From Vitrella brassicaformis (taxonomy: Eukaryota > Sar > Vitrellaceae), in NCBI GenBank assembly GCA_001179505.1, contig CDMY01000236.1, positions 1 through 38,983 on the forward strand: a stretch of 38,983 nt of DNA. The letters are read 5' to 3'. Position 1 is the first letter of the stretch, and each line of letters begins with the position of its first letter. Position numbers and translations under genes: made by a program. This document shows, one piece after another, positions 22,601 through 29,694 of the stretch. A model generated the notes under the pieces. The model had not been told where the DNA came from. It saw only the letters and a list, made by a program, of their open reading frames with translations, and did not search any database.

Positions 22601-23896
22601 TGCTGAGGTCGAGCTTCCGCCACACGTCGTCAGGCATTTTCCGCGCAACGAGCTCGAAGCCGAAATTCGGCGACGCGCAGCCGACGGCCTCGTACTTGGT
22701 CATGCACTCGAGCCACAGGTGTGGCTTGCGGATGAAGTCCAGGGGCGACATGGCGTAGATCGTCTGCCCGAAGAACAGAGGCGCCAACAGAAACCCTATC
22801 AGACCTGCAAGGCAACGCAACGCAACGCAACACAACACAACACACACGCACAGACACACATTTGGGCCAGTCGCATCGCATCGCGTAAGTTCCCCGTCCC
22901 TCCCTCCAGTCAGTCAGTCATTGTCCATCTGTGTATCCATCCGTACGTACCCATGTCGTGGTAGACGGGCAGCCAGGAGAACATCCTCATTTCGTGGCCG
23001 AGTGCCCTCCATGAGATGGCCTCGCGGGCCTTGAAGAACTCGTGAAACTGATGGTAGGGGTAGTCGGTTATCGTCATGCTGCACGAGGGGTCCTCGCCCC
23101 TCAAGTCGAAGCCGAACACCGAGGCGCACAGATGGAAGTTGTGCACCAGGTTGCCGTGGGACACCATCACGCCCTTGGGATGACTCGTCGACCCGCTCGT
23201 GAACTGCAGGAATGCCAGGTCATTCGACCGCAGTGAGGGGGGGCTGAACGACGAAGACGCGGTTGCCGCGTCGGTCGACCGCCGACCGATGGTGTCAGTG
23301 GTGGTCCATCTGATGGACTTCCATGTGGGATCTGATGCCGCCGCTGCCGTCCAGCTGAGCGCCTGGACGATGCGGTGATACATGCTGTTGGTGAGGGTGG
23401 CCTTGGCCTCGGTGGTGGCGGCAATCTTGCTCAGCCGGGGGATGTCGGTGGCCGCCTTGTTGGGGTCCGGCGGGTAGACGGGGACGGCCACGATGCCCGC
23501 ATAGAGGCAGCCGATGAAGGCCACGGGGAAGTCCACACCCGGCGGGTAACACAGCACCGCCCGGTCCCCAACCGCCAGGCCAATTGAGTGCGTCAGATGA
23601 TGCGCGATGACCTTGGCCCGCTCGTGCAGCTCGCCAAAGGTCAGCTTGCTGGCCACCTTGCCGTCACTGCCGAGCCAGTTGAGTGCGGGTTTGTCTGGCC
23701 GCTCCTCGGCCAGCTCGTCCAAGCAGGCGTAGATGGCATGCTGGCCTCTCCGCCGCTTGCAGTAGAACCGGAACAGATCGCTGGCCGACGCGGGCGCCAC
23801 TCCCAAATCATCTTCCCCATCCCACGGCGACTCACACGACTCGCTCCGCCGCCTGCCCGGGCGGTGAGCCGTCGACTGGCTGTGCTGCGGATCCAT
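1..23896 (-). CDS. Modular type I polyketide synthase with FAAL loading unit (3' part outside window)
   Basis: Giant multidomain enzyme that should build a polyketide or extended fatty acid on carrier domains. The start is ATG at 23896-23894. Predicted exons are 23896-22951, 22804-22536, 22449-22306, 22216-22096, 21943-21642, 21512-19697, 19546-17141, 17048-15219, 15115 into the gap, 14664-11108, 11006-7118 and 7021 to the edge. Every visible junction keeps phase and joins conserved motifs, for example the FAAL motif YHDMG|LIG and the ACP motif SN|KLGVRL. Domain order is FAAL-ACP, two KS-DH-ER-KR-ACP modules, one KS-AT-DH-ER-KR-x-cMT-ACP module, then a KS running off the edge. More than 7,400 residues are visible. 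The FAAL-ACP start followed by fully reducing modules resembles known apicomplexan PKSs such as that of Cryptosporidium. Oddities are the missing ATs in modules 1 and 2, a His-for-Tyr KR and the assembly gap. The frame is open throughout, so this is a functional-looking gene. Confidence 0.93.
1085..1350 (-). other. PKS domain: ACP3
   Basis: Carrier domain with motif LGIDSLGAIEFRNDL and helix motif FDYPTLRAIIDFI. It precedes KS4. Confidence 0.93.
2080..2960 (-). other. PKS domain: C-methyltransferase (cMT)
   Basis: SAM-dependent methyltransferase of the PKS type. Visible are the SAM motif ICEVGAGTGATTSRIL, the FTDLGEYF strand, NVLHATQDL, SLKPGG and FGLLEGWWRF, all typical of PKS cMTs. It should methylate the alpha carbon of the ACP-bound intermediate. 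Its place after KR and before ACP is unusual; fungal reducing PKSs carry it between DH and ER. The segment about 2080-1390 that follows is Rossmann-like but unassigned. Confidence 0.9.
3270..4440 (-). other. PKS segment: degenerate ER/KR-like insertion before the cMT
   Basis: After KR3 the protein starts a second set of reductive-loop-like sequence. FEESWVPLDD resembles the start of a structural KR subdomain. Further on, VKLCVHALALPPSGQ and LACGGVVAEVGHGVSHLKVG resemble the N-terminal lobe of an ER. No NADPH-binding Rossmann motif follows, so it looks like a truncated ER duplication that remained in frame. It could instead be a structural linker. Confidence 0.6.
4580..5240 (-). other. PKS domain: ketoreductase KR3, catalytic Tyr replaced by His
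   Basis: The NADPH motif ITGGLGGLGL is intact and the Ser is present in VFSSVAGILGNFGQSN. The residue after QSN is His (codon CAT, minus strand, 4745-4743), where KR1 and KR2 have the catalytic Tyr. Loss of the Tyr general acid should abolish or strongly reduce ketoreduction. Confidence 0.86.
5260..6280 (-). other. PKS domain: enoylreductase ER3
   Basis: LNFRDLLLVLG and the NADPH motif HAATGGVGLTAVQHC are visible and intact. Upstream, 7021 to about 6330 holds the structural KR subdomain. If KR3 and DH3 are inactive, this ER has no substrate in its own module. Confidence 0.85.
7118..7990 (-). other. PKS domain: dehydratase DH3 with altered motifs
   Basis: The first motif reads HVVANQLIWP, with Asn in place of the conserved Gly of HxxxGxxxxP. 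The second reads SPRVLDGALQ, with Ser for the conserved His before Pro. Catalytic His and Asp are present. Activity is doubtful. The exon ends at 7118 and the next begins at 7021. Confidence 0.82.
8090..9030 (-). other. PKS domain: acyltransferase AT3 (only AT in window)
   Basis: Acyltransferase that loads an extender unit. It has FLFTGQGSQ, the nucleophile motif GHSLGEY, and HAFHS. In characterised PKSs the HAFH motif predicts malonyl-CoA, while YASH predicts methylmalonyl-CoA. A malonyl extender fits the C-methyltransferase later in the module, which would supply the methyl branch. This is the only AT seen among three modules. Confidence 0.93.
9100..10375 (-). other. PKS domain: ketosynthase KS3
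   Basis: Complete, intron-free KS. It has DTACSSSL, CHGTGT (Cys where most have Ala before the His) and NIGHLEG, and ends in FGFGGTNAS. It is more diverged at DNA level from KS1, KS2 and KS4 than those are from each other around the HGTGT motif. Confidence 0.95.
10460..10690 (-). other. PKS domain: ACP2
   Basis: Carrier domain with motif LGIDSLGAVEFRNSL and helix motif FDYPTLEDI. It precedes KS3. Confidence 0.93.
10890..11620 (-). other. PKS domain: ketoreductase KR2
   Basis: NADPH motif ITGGTGALGL and catalytic Ser/Tyr motif FSSITSLLGNVGQSNYSAA are intact. HAAGALRDA keeps the Asp of B-type KRs. An intron (11107-11007, with a (GTCT)n tract on the coding strand) joins YRQSSE to RPSVSIQWGPW in phase. 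Confidence 0.9.
11660..12650 (-). other. PKS domain: enoylreductase ER2
   Basis: Motifs LNFRDVLNVMGLYPGDPG and the NADPH site HAATGGVGLAAIQYC are intact. The region about 13230-12720 upstream is the structural KR subdomain, beginning near WEIEWVPSG. No intron is present here, unlike ER1, whose intron falls inside the same LYPG motif region. Confidence 0.88.
13240..14220 (-). other. PKS domain: dehydratase DH2
   Basis: The first motif HVVQGMAVVP is a good HxxxGxxxxP. The second is HPALVDGAMHG, with the Asp kept but the usual Gln replaced by His. Preceding residues RRAFPW and HPLVG match the post-AT linker of a normal module, which argues that an AT was cleanly removed. Confidence 0.86.
14270..14664 (-). 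other. PKS domain: ketosynthase KS2, C-terminal part only
   Basis: Only the second half of the KS is present. It has both His motifs (THGTGT, NIGHLEG) and the end motif FGFGGTNAHV. The N-terminal half with the active Cys falls in the gap. The exon starts at 14664 after an intron identical to the KS1 intron. The next domain is a dehydratase, so this module also lacks an AT. Confidence 0.9.
14509..14798. repeat. 290-bp exact duplicate, KS2 copy (partner 19391-19680)
   Basis: By eye, every base matches 19391-19680. The match covers the KS coding part around THGTGT-NIGH and most of an intron, and stops exactly at the N run. The left border is sharp, as flanking bases 14500-14508 differ from the partner. 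Confidence 0.95.
14799..15098. other. Assembly gap (300 N)
   Basis: Exactly 300 N, most likely a placeholder length. By comparison with the ACP0-KS1 stretch, about 1.0-1.1 kb should lie between KLGVRL of ACP1 and the KS intron that ends at 14665. The missing part includes the KS2 nucleophile Cys. See findings. Confidence 0.97.
15099..15390 (-). other. PKS domain: ACP1, truncated by assembly gap
   Basis: Carrier domain of module 1 with motif LGIDSLGAVEFRNALSN. The intron 15218-15116 joins SN to KLGVRL in phase (15115-15099), and the sequence then enters the N run. The C-terminal helices are missing from the assembly. Confidence 0.88.
15600..16215 (-). other. PKS domain: ketoreductase KR1
   Basis: Short-chain reductase fold with the NADPH motif VTGGLGGLGL. 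The catalytic Ser and Tyr are in LFSSVASLWGNFGQTNYAA. HAAGVLVDA keeps the last Asp of the B-type LDD motif, so a D-configured hydroxyl is the likely product (inference). It ends with SIQWGPWTDQGMA. Confidence 0.9.
16225..17320 (-). other. PKS domain: enoylreductase ER1
   Basis: Medium-chain reductase-like enoylreductase, split by the intron 17140-17049. Visible are LNFRDVINVMGLYPG and the NADPH-binding motif HAASGGVGFAAVQ. Upstream, about 18010-17330, is the structural (non-catalytic) KR subdomain, beginning near LLWDVDWVKL. All motifs look intact. Confidence 0.88.
18285..18990 (-). other. PKS domain: dehydratase DH1
   Basis: Double-hotdog dehydratase. The N-terminal motif HAVSGRPIMP matches HxxxGxxxxP and the C-terminal motif HPAILDGALQ carries the catalytic Asp. 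Both catalytic residues are intact, so it should remove water from the beta-hydroxy intermediate. It directly follows the KS1 C-terminus and a short linker with FPW. Confidence 0.88.
19391..19680. repeat. 290-bp exact duplicate, KS1 copy (partner 14509-14798)
   Basis: Partner of the KS2 copy. This copy is complete and continues into an extra (GACT)n unit and the upstream exon. Positions 19450-19513 also match window positions 1-64 of KS4. Confidence 0.95.
19646..19696. repeat. (GACT)n tetranucleotide tract at KS1 intron donor
   Basis: Imperfect GACT/GACA tandem repeats fill the 5' end of the intron. The donor GTCAGT is itself part of the repeat, so repeat slippage could create or move the splice site. 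Confidence 0.9.
20665..20900 (-). other. PKS domain: loading ACP (ACP0)
   Basis: Acyl carrier domain after the FAAL. The phosphopantetheine motif LGVDSIGAVEF is visible, with the modified Ser at codon 20792-20790, and it ends in the helix motif FNHPTLSAICDHLV. A Pro/Gln-rich linker (PPQQQQPP region, about 20910-21030) separates it from the ligase. Confidence 0.92.
21118..23896 (-). other. PKS domain: fatty-acyl-AMP ligase (FAAL) loading domain
   Basis: Adenylate-forming domain at about residues 1-720, spread over exons 1-6. It should activate a free fatty acid with ATP and pass the acyl group to the adjacent ACP. Visible motifs, in order, are LQFTSGSTSHPKG (nucleotide binding), SWLPVYHDMGLIG (typical of FAALs), LPAYGLAENTLFVTG, RLVGCG, TGDRGFMYQGELFIAGR and GRNYYPQDVE, then TSGKIQR carrying the likely catalytic Lys. 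The YHDMGLIG and GRNYYPQDVE signatures favour a FAAL over a CoA-forming ligase. Five introns interrupt this domain, far more than the rest of the gene, which suggests it joined the PKS separately. Confidence 0.92.
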
Positions 23897-24440
23897 AGAT
23901 AACGAGATGACCGATTGACTGACTCACCACGCCGAGGACTGCACGATGAGCTGATCTCACACTCCTCCCTCCTCCCTTCCCTTAATTATGCTGCGCCGCA
24001 CACCATCTGCACAGCCGGAGAGATCCGCTATCGTCAGTCAGTCGGCGACCTGCAAGTCTGACAGAGATGCAGCACCGCAACACAGCCGCCTGGAGATTCA
24101 CTTCTCCCGCTCGTCGATCTGACGCTAACGAAGTATCAAGCTCGCAATTTCTGCGAGCTTAGACTTTCGATGTTCACTCTCTCTTCCAGGCTTTCCAATG
24201 TTCACTCTCTACTTCCTCTAACACATACATCTGGTCAAATTGGATGCATCTGCGTCCTTCTCCCGTTGGATGCCCTTGGCGTAGGTTCGTCAACGTGACT
24301 GGCTCATTGGAGGTCACGGCGTCTGGAGCCCTTTGTCAGCGCCCAATTATCAGGTACAGCAGGGCGGCACATCACACCAAGTGTGATAGCAACTGACCAT
24401 ATGTTGTGTGTGACTCTGCTGTGCGCAGGACTCGAGCACC
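23897..24440. promoter_or_regulatory. Divergent intergenic region between PKS and ankyrin-like gene
   Basis: 544 bp with no convincing ORF. It should hold both promoters. It contains a perfect 9-bp-arm hairpin (24138-24160) and a near-tandem repeat of ATGTTCACTCTCT (about 24170-24182 and 24198-24210). A CAG just before 24431 may be the acceptor of a 5'UTR intron of the plus-strand gene. No TATA box is convincing. Confidence 0.6.
24138..24160. repeat. Perfect inverted repeat (9-bp arms, 5-nt loop)
   Basis: AAGCTCGCA, loop ATTTC, TGCGAGCTT. The core GCTCGCA recurs near 26168 and twice near 31064-31085, always in noncoding sequence. Confidence 0.85.
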
Positions 24441-25883
24441 ATGTCGGCCTCTTCATCAGCCGGGCAGGAGCCACAGCCACCACAGCAGCAGGAGATGAAG
24501 ATAGAGAAGGTGGAGGCCCGCTTCCCGCCCAACACCAACAGTGCGACCAAGCGGCTCGTCCAGGGCATCATGCGCCGCACAATCACACCTGACGGCGTCC
24601 GGCAGCTCGTCCGCAAGGGGGCCAACCCTGCCGTCTGCATCGACCTCATCGACCTGGATGATCATGAGGAGTATCGGCTGCGTGTGTGTCTGCTGTCATT
24701 GGCCATCGACGACTGGAGCACTCCCACGGCACTCGAGGCCTTCATAGCTGTGGACCACAGCGGTGCACGGCTGGCGCTGCCGCTGTGGCCATCGCGTGGG
24801 ACGCAAGCGGCCATCCTGTCGGCTCTCATCCAGGAGGGCGTCGGGCTCAATGGGCCACCCAAGCCATCATCACCCACGCACGTCGAGACCACCAGGATCA
24901 CCATTGATGCATCAGCACGTCCTGGACGGATCACCAACGCTATGGCTCCCATCGAGGTGGCGGTGTGGGCAGGCAATGTGACGGCGGTCAAGACCCTCGT
25001 GGCCAACGGGGCGGCTCTGCAGCAAGGGCGGCCGCTGGCCTCCCTGCGAGATGGAGTGCGTTCCAGCGAGCAGTACGAGGCGGCCCTGATGGCCATCTAC
25101 ACCTACCTCGTCAAGCTCGACCCCTCCCTCTCCACCGAGGCGACGGCCAGTGACTGGAATGTCATCCATTCGGCAGCCAGTGCCGGTCCCATCTACTCGG
25201 AGGCCTTCATCCGCAGCTACCTGCAGCTGATGATGGACAACGGCGCCAGCATCACGGCCGCACAGCAGCCGCCGATGTTTCAGCCCCTGCATCGAGCAGC
25301 GTCCTCTTCGTCCCATCACGTCATCGAGTGGCTATGTCAACACCTCAGCCCCGCAGACATCAACACAGCCAGAGGGGGAGGAGTCCACCGGACGGCTTTG
25401 GGCATCGCTGCCCGCAGGGTCGCCCTCTGGCAGAGTCGACCCCCGTCCGAGCAGCGTGATGAGATGGTCAGCGGGATGCAGCGGGCCATCCGCACGCTGC
25501 TGACATCAGGAGCAGCCATCGACATGGTGCAGACGCCACAGCAGCTGCCACCCAACGCCGGGCAGATCTACCGAGCGGCGCACGGTGTGGTGTTGGCCGA
25601 GTACCTCACCGTGCTCAACGACGAGCTGCCGCAGGCCGTCATGGACGGCGTCAACGGCGCCCTCAGCCCCCAGCGTGACGCAGCCAACATGCTGACGCGG
25701 CTGCTGCCCCTCGCCCGCCCCTCCCCACCCGCCAACCCCACTGAGCCATCCACTGCTGCTGCAGCACATGCCCCTGCTGCCCCCTCCCCCTTCGCCATCA
25801 CGGATGCGACGGCCCAGGTGGCCTGGAAGATCGGCGCCTTTTTGCACGAGCCAGAGGCCGTCGACACACGGCGGGGGACATAG
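24441..25883 (+). CDS. Ankyrin-repeat-like protein, 480 aa
   Basis: Single open frame from ATG 24441 to TAG 25881-25883, with GC-rich third positions typical of the window. The N-terminus is Gln/Pro/Ser-rich. Ankyrin-like units are visible: PIEVAVWAGNVTAVKTLVAN, a degenerate one around residues 230-265 (VIHSAAS...LMMDNGA), PLHRAASSSSHHVIEWL and TALGIAARRV...LLTSGAAID. The repeats are irregular and interrupted by longer loops, so this is a divergent ankyrin-type scaffold. It carries no enzymatic domain I recognise and no signal peptide or membrane segment. The C-terminus is Ala/Pro-rich and ends near HEPEAVDTRRGT. It is divergent from the PKS across a shared upstream region. Its function is unknown; protein binding is inferred from the fold only. 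Confidence 0.85.
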   Translation: MSASSSAGQEPQPPQQQEMKIEKVEARFPPNTNSATKRLVQGIMRRTITPDGVRQLVRKGANPAVCIDLIDLDDHEEYRLRVCLLSLAIDDWSTPTALEAFIAVDHSGARLALPLWPSRGTQAAILSALIQEGVGLNGPPKPSSPTHVETTRITIDASARPGRITNAMAPIEVAVWAGNVTAVKTLVANGAALQQGRPLASLRDGVRSSEQYEAALMAIYTYLVKLDPSLSTEATASDWNVIHSAASAGPIYSEAFIRSYLQLMMDNGASITAAQQPPMFQPLHRAASSSSHHVIEWLCQHLSPADINTARGGGVHRTALGIAARRVALWQSRPPSEQRDEMVSGMQRAIRTLLTSGAAIDMVQTPQQLPPNAGQIYRAAHGVVLAEYLTVLNDELPQAVMDGVNGALSPQRDAANMLTRLLPLARPSPPANPTEPSTAAAAHAPAAPSPFAITDATAQVAWKIGAFLHEPEAVDTRRGT

Positions 25884-25885
25884 AG
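25866..25885 (+). repeat. 20-bp inverted repeat, left copy
   Basis: Reverse complement of 28741-28760. It covers the stop of the ankyrin-like gene. Weaker similarity continues outward on both sides after a 2-nt offset (TGTCGAC on one side, an ATATG..TCCTTTC-like stretch on the other). Confidence 0.8.
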
Positions 25886-26237
25886 TGAAAGGACATATTG
25901 TAAAAATCGATCGAATGAAGGCGATTTTTTCAAATTTTCAGCCATCATGTGGGAAGAACTGATCGAAATCGAAGCCAAAATCCAGCGGACTTTTTGAATC
26001 ACGCCTTAAAAGCTGATCGAAATCGGGCCTGGCCGAGGGCATGCGAAGTTTTTTTTTCAGTGCAACGCTGCATTCACGTTGTTAGGTGGCGGAGCTTGTG
26101 ATGTTCTTGCCACTGTGCTTCGAACATGAATGATATCCATCGCCAGATGCGAGCTGCAGAGACTGAAGCTCGCAGGTGGCAGCTTCATAGAAGTGTAGAT
26201 CTGTCGCCCCCCTTGTTTGATTCTTCGCTCCCACGCC
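25884..26237. other. Spacer with repeated GATCGAAATCG motif
   Basis: AT-richer noncoding stretch after the ankyrin-like gene. It contains GATCGAAATCG at 25961-25971 and 26015-26025. A 20-bp segment overlapping the gene end (25866-25885) recurs inverted at 28741-28760. No gene is seen. Confidence 0.6.
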
Positions 26238-29130
26238 ATGGGCAAACAACAGAAAGGAAAGGGAGCGAAGAGGCGCGCTGCCAGCCCACCTGCCAATGAT
26301 GACGAGGAGAAGGAGGAGAAGAAGCACAAGATGGCATCGCAGAAGGATGAGGATGTGCCGATGACGGCACGCGAGGAACATCAAAAACTCAAGAAGTGGA
26401 CGTGGAGTCCAGAGATCTACGACTACGAACGGCGGAGGATGACCCCCGCGTTTGCGCAGAGGCAGGGGCCATTCACGTGGAGGGGGGGGGGGAGTGGATT
26501 GACTGCGCCTGCGGCCAGCCACTGTTGCAAGACGGGTCTGAAAGGCGGCATCGGGCAGCTCAACGATAGGCGTTCGGCCCACCAGAGGTCCGCGAGTTGA
26601 ATGCCCACAAGACATGGCGGCTGAAGCAGAGAAGGTATGCGGCCACTGAGCAGCACGTGGGTTGGGTGTCTGCACGTTCTTTCTCTCTGTGTATTACCCT
26701 TCTCAGGCTCGACAGGAGCGTCAGCAGAGGCGGGCCGGGGGCGAGGACGTGCCATCCCCCAGCCGCGCGGACGAGAGGGCGAGGATCGAAGAGGAGATCC
26801 GCTCCGAGCGTCCCCCACCCAAGCCCGCACCAGCTGCCTGTCAGCTCATCTCTGGTTTCTTCAGCAAAGGCAATAGCGGTACGCACGGACAAACCAACAT
26901 GGCACAGACACCAACAGTGACTAATGTGTTTGGTTCTGCTGGTGTATCTGTTGGTATGCAGTTAAGTCAAAGGGTAGACGTCACAGCCACCGTCCTCTTC
27001 TTCACGGGTCTGCGGTGCATGTCGTACATGACGCGAAAGGTGCGTGCATGTGTGCATTGCTGTGTTGCTGATTTGTGTGCGAAGGGATGTGTGCGTGTGT
27101 GTGTGTTTGTGTGTGTGTCTGTGTGTGATGCAGGACTTCAGCCCAGGCCTGTGCGTGGTGCTGTGTGGCGTGGCGTTCAGCATCCTGACGCGTGTGCAGG
27201 GCCTGCACGAGATCACCCTCGTCAACACCGTCATGTGTCTGGTGTCCAACATGTTCATCATCGTCCGCGATGACATCACCAACCCTGACCACGCCACCAC
27301 GATGGGCCTGGAGTTGCAGTTCGGATACCTGCGGCCGATCATGAACAGCAAGGGTTTAGGGTTAAGGGTTCATGTCCATCTACTTCCCCTGTTCATTCGC
27401 GACGACTTGCTTACAGGTGAGAATACGACGCACATCCACAGAGACAGATAGACAGACAGACAGACAGACAGGCTGATACCCCCACACGCATGTGCATCCA
27501 TCCATCCATCCATCCATCCATTTGTCGTGTCTGTGGCTATGTGTGTGCACAGGGAAGACGAAGTCGTATTTCGGTAACGAGAAGCTCTGTAGTTCAGAAA
27601 ATGGTCAGCTGCAACACAGGGCACATGTGCAACACAGACACATGCATTGTGCACAGAGTCGCCTCCACTCATGTGTGTGTGTGGTTCTTTTGTTAGTTGC
27701 GTGAGGTTGGTGAGGAGCGGGCGACGCCCCTTGTGCTGGCCACCTTCTCCAGGAAGTGGAAGAAGAACAGGGGAGGCGGGTGTGCCGGAAAATGGGAGCA
27801 GCTGCATCCGATGAAGGTGCCATCCGAGAACGAGATTCTGGCTCAGGTCAAGGCCAACGACAACACACCCGTCGGCAGCCAGGTCACCGAGTATCGTGCC
27901 CTTGTCACACTGCCACCCACCATCCATCACAACACGACACCACACGCGACACCCACACATTCTTGCATTCATCCATCGTCGATGTTTGCCTTGTCTGTTT
28001 CGTTGACGTGCAGGGTGGAGCTGACTCGGCTGCAGCACCGGTCCGTCTACGAGCCAGTGACGACAGGCGAGTCCAGCAGCTGGTGTTGTATGTGCCGTGC
28101 GCCGACTTTGCGATTGTCGACTCAGTCGGCTGGGAGGGCTTTGACTCGGACGCGGCCACATTGGTAGGGCATGAACACGGACCAGACACGTCAAGCGTTA
28201 ATGTCTGCTTCCTTGCCGTTCTGGATGTGTCTACGGCCTCAGGATGATTGACTAGCTCCGTCCTTCCACTTTGCAGGACTAGATGGGAGACTGGATGGGG
28301 TCCGTATGAGTGGCTGTGTGGCTGACTGTGTGGTGGGCCGTCTGTCTGTCTGTCTGTCTCTGGATGGATGGATGGATGCATAGCCGCAGACACGACATAT
28401 GAATGGATGGATGGATGGACGTGTGTGTGGGGGTATCTGTCTGTCTGTCTGTGTGTCTGTGTGTCTGTGACTTGTTGATAGTCATAGTTGATAGCAGCTG
28501 GGAGGGAAGACTCACAATCGCATATGATTCACCGCACTGCTTCAAGAACACATGTCTCACGTCCCCCCAATCCATAGAACTACCCAGACAGGCTACATCG
28601 GCACTCACGAGGCTATCTACAATCATACTTGAAAAGTGGATCGAAATCGAAAGGCTTCGGCAGGGATGGAGGATGATAGTAAGAGATCGATCGAATCGAA
28701 AGGCTCACAGACATATTATATGATACCTCTTTCGATTCCTCTCTATGTCCCCCGCCGTGTCGACACCATCACCCTCGGGCAGCCCGTGTTGGCCAACCGC
28801 ATCAAGAGGGCCATGCAGCACTTCGTCAAGTGCGCAGCCACCAAGACGGCCGGCAATCAGGAGGTCATCGGCCCCATGGCCAATGTGGGCGGCCGGGTGG
28901 TGCGGGTGCCCCTCCAGTGCTTCGCCATCAGAGAGGGGACGAGTGTGCGCCGGTTGGGTCTGCGTGAGGTGGTGCACAGGGCTCGGCTGGACGAGGCGGC
29001 CCGGTATGGGCTGACTGGTGTGGTCAAGGGCTTCAAGAGCCACCTAGGGAATGACGACTGTCAGCTCGGTTGGGGTCAGTTGGGGTGGGTCAATGAGATC
29101 GGCCTATTCCAGCCGCTGGGCATCAACTAG
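26238..29130 (+). CDS. Multi-exon gene of unknown function, possibly decaying
   Basis: Coding-like exons with GC-rich third positions can be chained. From ATG 26238 there is a basic Lys/Glu-rich start. About 26580-26656 contains VRELNAHKTWRLKQR. Then 26707-27039 contains RQERQQRR and a hydrophobic part TATVLFFTGLRCM. Next, 27134-27416 contains ITLVNTVMCLVSNMFIIV, a likely membrane or core segment. Exon 27553 onward has TGKTKSYFGNEK; 27697-27890 and 28014-28163 contain VLYVPCADFAIVDSVGW; 28711-29130 ends in GLFQPLGIN and TAG. Problems: an 11-G run near 26472 puts the next good frame (IDCACGQPLL) out of register, a TAG lies before AFGPPEVREL, and exon 28014-28163 switches frame midway. No family recognised. 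It may be a pseudogene, or carry sequencing errors; the last exon could be a separate gene. Confidence 0.4.
27351..27370 (+). repeat. Interstitial telomere-like tract (TTTAGGG type)
   Basis: AGGGTTTAGGGTTAAGGGTT inside an exon-like frame, adding the residues KGLGLRV. TTTAGGG is the telomere unit of plants and of several protists. Confidence 0.7.
27451..27521. repeat. (GACA)n and (CATC)n microsatellites in intron
   Basis: Tandem GACA units (27451-27472) and then CATC units (27494-27521) lie in the predicted intron between 27416 and 27553. Confidence 0.9.
28340..28470. repeat. (GTCT)n/(GGAT)n microsatellite cluster
   Basis: GTCT repeats (28340-28361), GGAT repeats (28362-28379 and 28402-28418) and TCTG repeats (28436-28470) lie in the spacer or intron before the last exon of the unknown plus-strand gene. 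Confidence 0.9.
28741..28760 (+). repeat. 20-bp inverted repeat, right copy
   Basis: CTCTATGTCCCCCGCCGTGT, at the start of the last exon of the unknown gene, where it encodes LYVPRR. It is the exact reverse complement of 25866-25885. Confidence 0.8.
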
Positions 29131-29694
29131 CCGGCCGAGGGCACCATCATGGTGTAGCAGACAGGGAGAGTGAGAGAAAGAGAGGGGAGGGATGGGATGG
29201 GATGCATAGGCAGGTGATGCCTATCGCTGTTTACAGTAGTGCTGCCATGCGTAGGTAGAGTGAGTGTGACGGTCTCAGAGAGGCCAGGCCGTGTGTGCAT
29301 GTCTACTATGTGATTAGTCAGTATGTGTGTTCAGTCAGTCAGTCAGTCAGCCGATGCCATGCGGCGCACTCACTGTCATGGCATGTGACTGTAGTTTAGT
29401 AGCTCCCCACCCGCTCGTGCGTGTTTCTGACACGAGTGCTGTGTGGTGTGACATGTCTCTGCGATTGACGTCTCTTGCCCGGCTGCTACACAGCCAAGCT
29501 CACTCTTATCCCAACCCTCACCGTGTCAGCCACAGCTACAGCCAAGAAGAAAGCTTGGTTGCAGAATCGTTCAATCCACTCATAAATGCACCACTACGTC
29601 TTCACTCCCTCATTTGCAGTGACACCAATCCAAGCCGAAAACATATGCACATATACCATAGCGTTCATCTCAGACAGACCTGTCAAGCTCACGA
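29131..29694. other. Spacer between convergent genes
   Basis: 564 bp between two 3' ends. It contains a CAGT tandem run (29332-29350). No convincing gene; the plus-strand frame here lacks the coding bias of its neighbours. Confidence 0.6.

Noticed and set aside
27351-27370. A chromosome end at the telomere-like tract
   Set aside because: Only about two units are present and gene sequence continues on both sides.
27370-28194. Minus-strand open frame of 274 aa
   Set aside because: It crosses (GACA)n and (CATC)n microsatellites and is antisense to exons with better coding signs; its peptide is repeat-derived.
28340-28470. Tandem tetranucleotide clusters as a possible CRISPR array
   Set aside because: Units are 4 bp with no unique spacers. 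They are microsatellites, and the host is eukaryotic.
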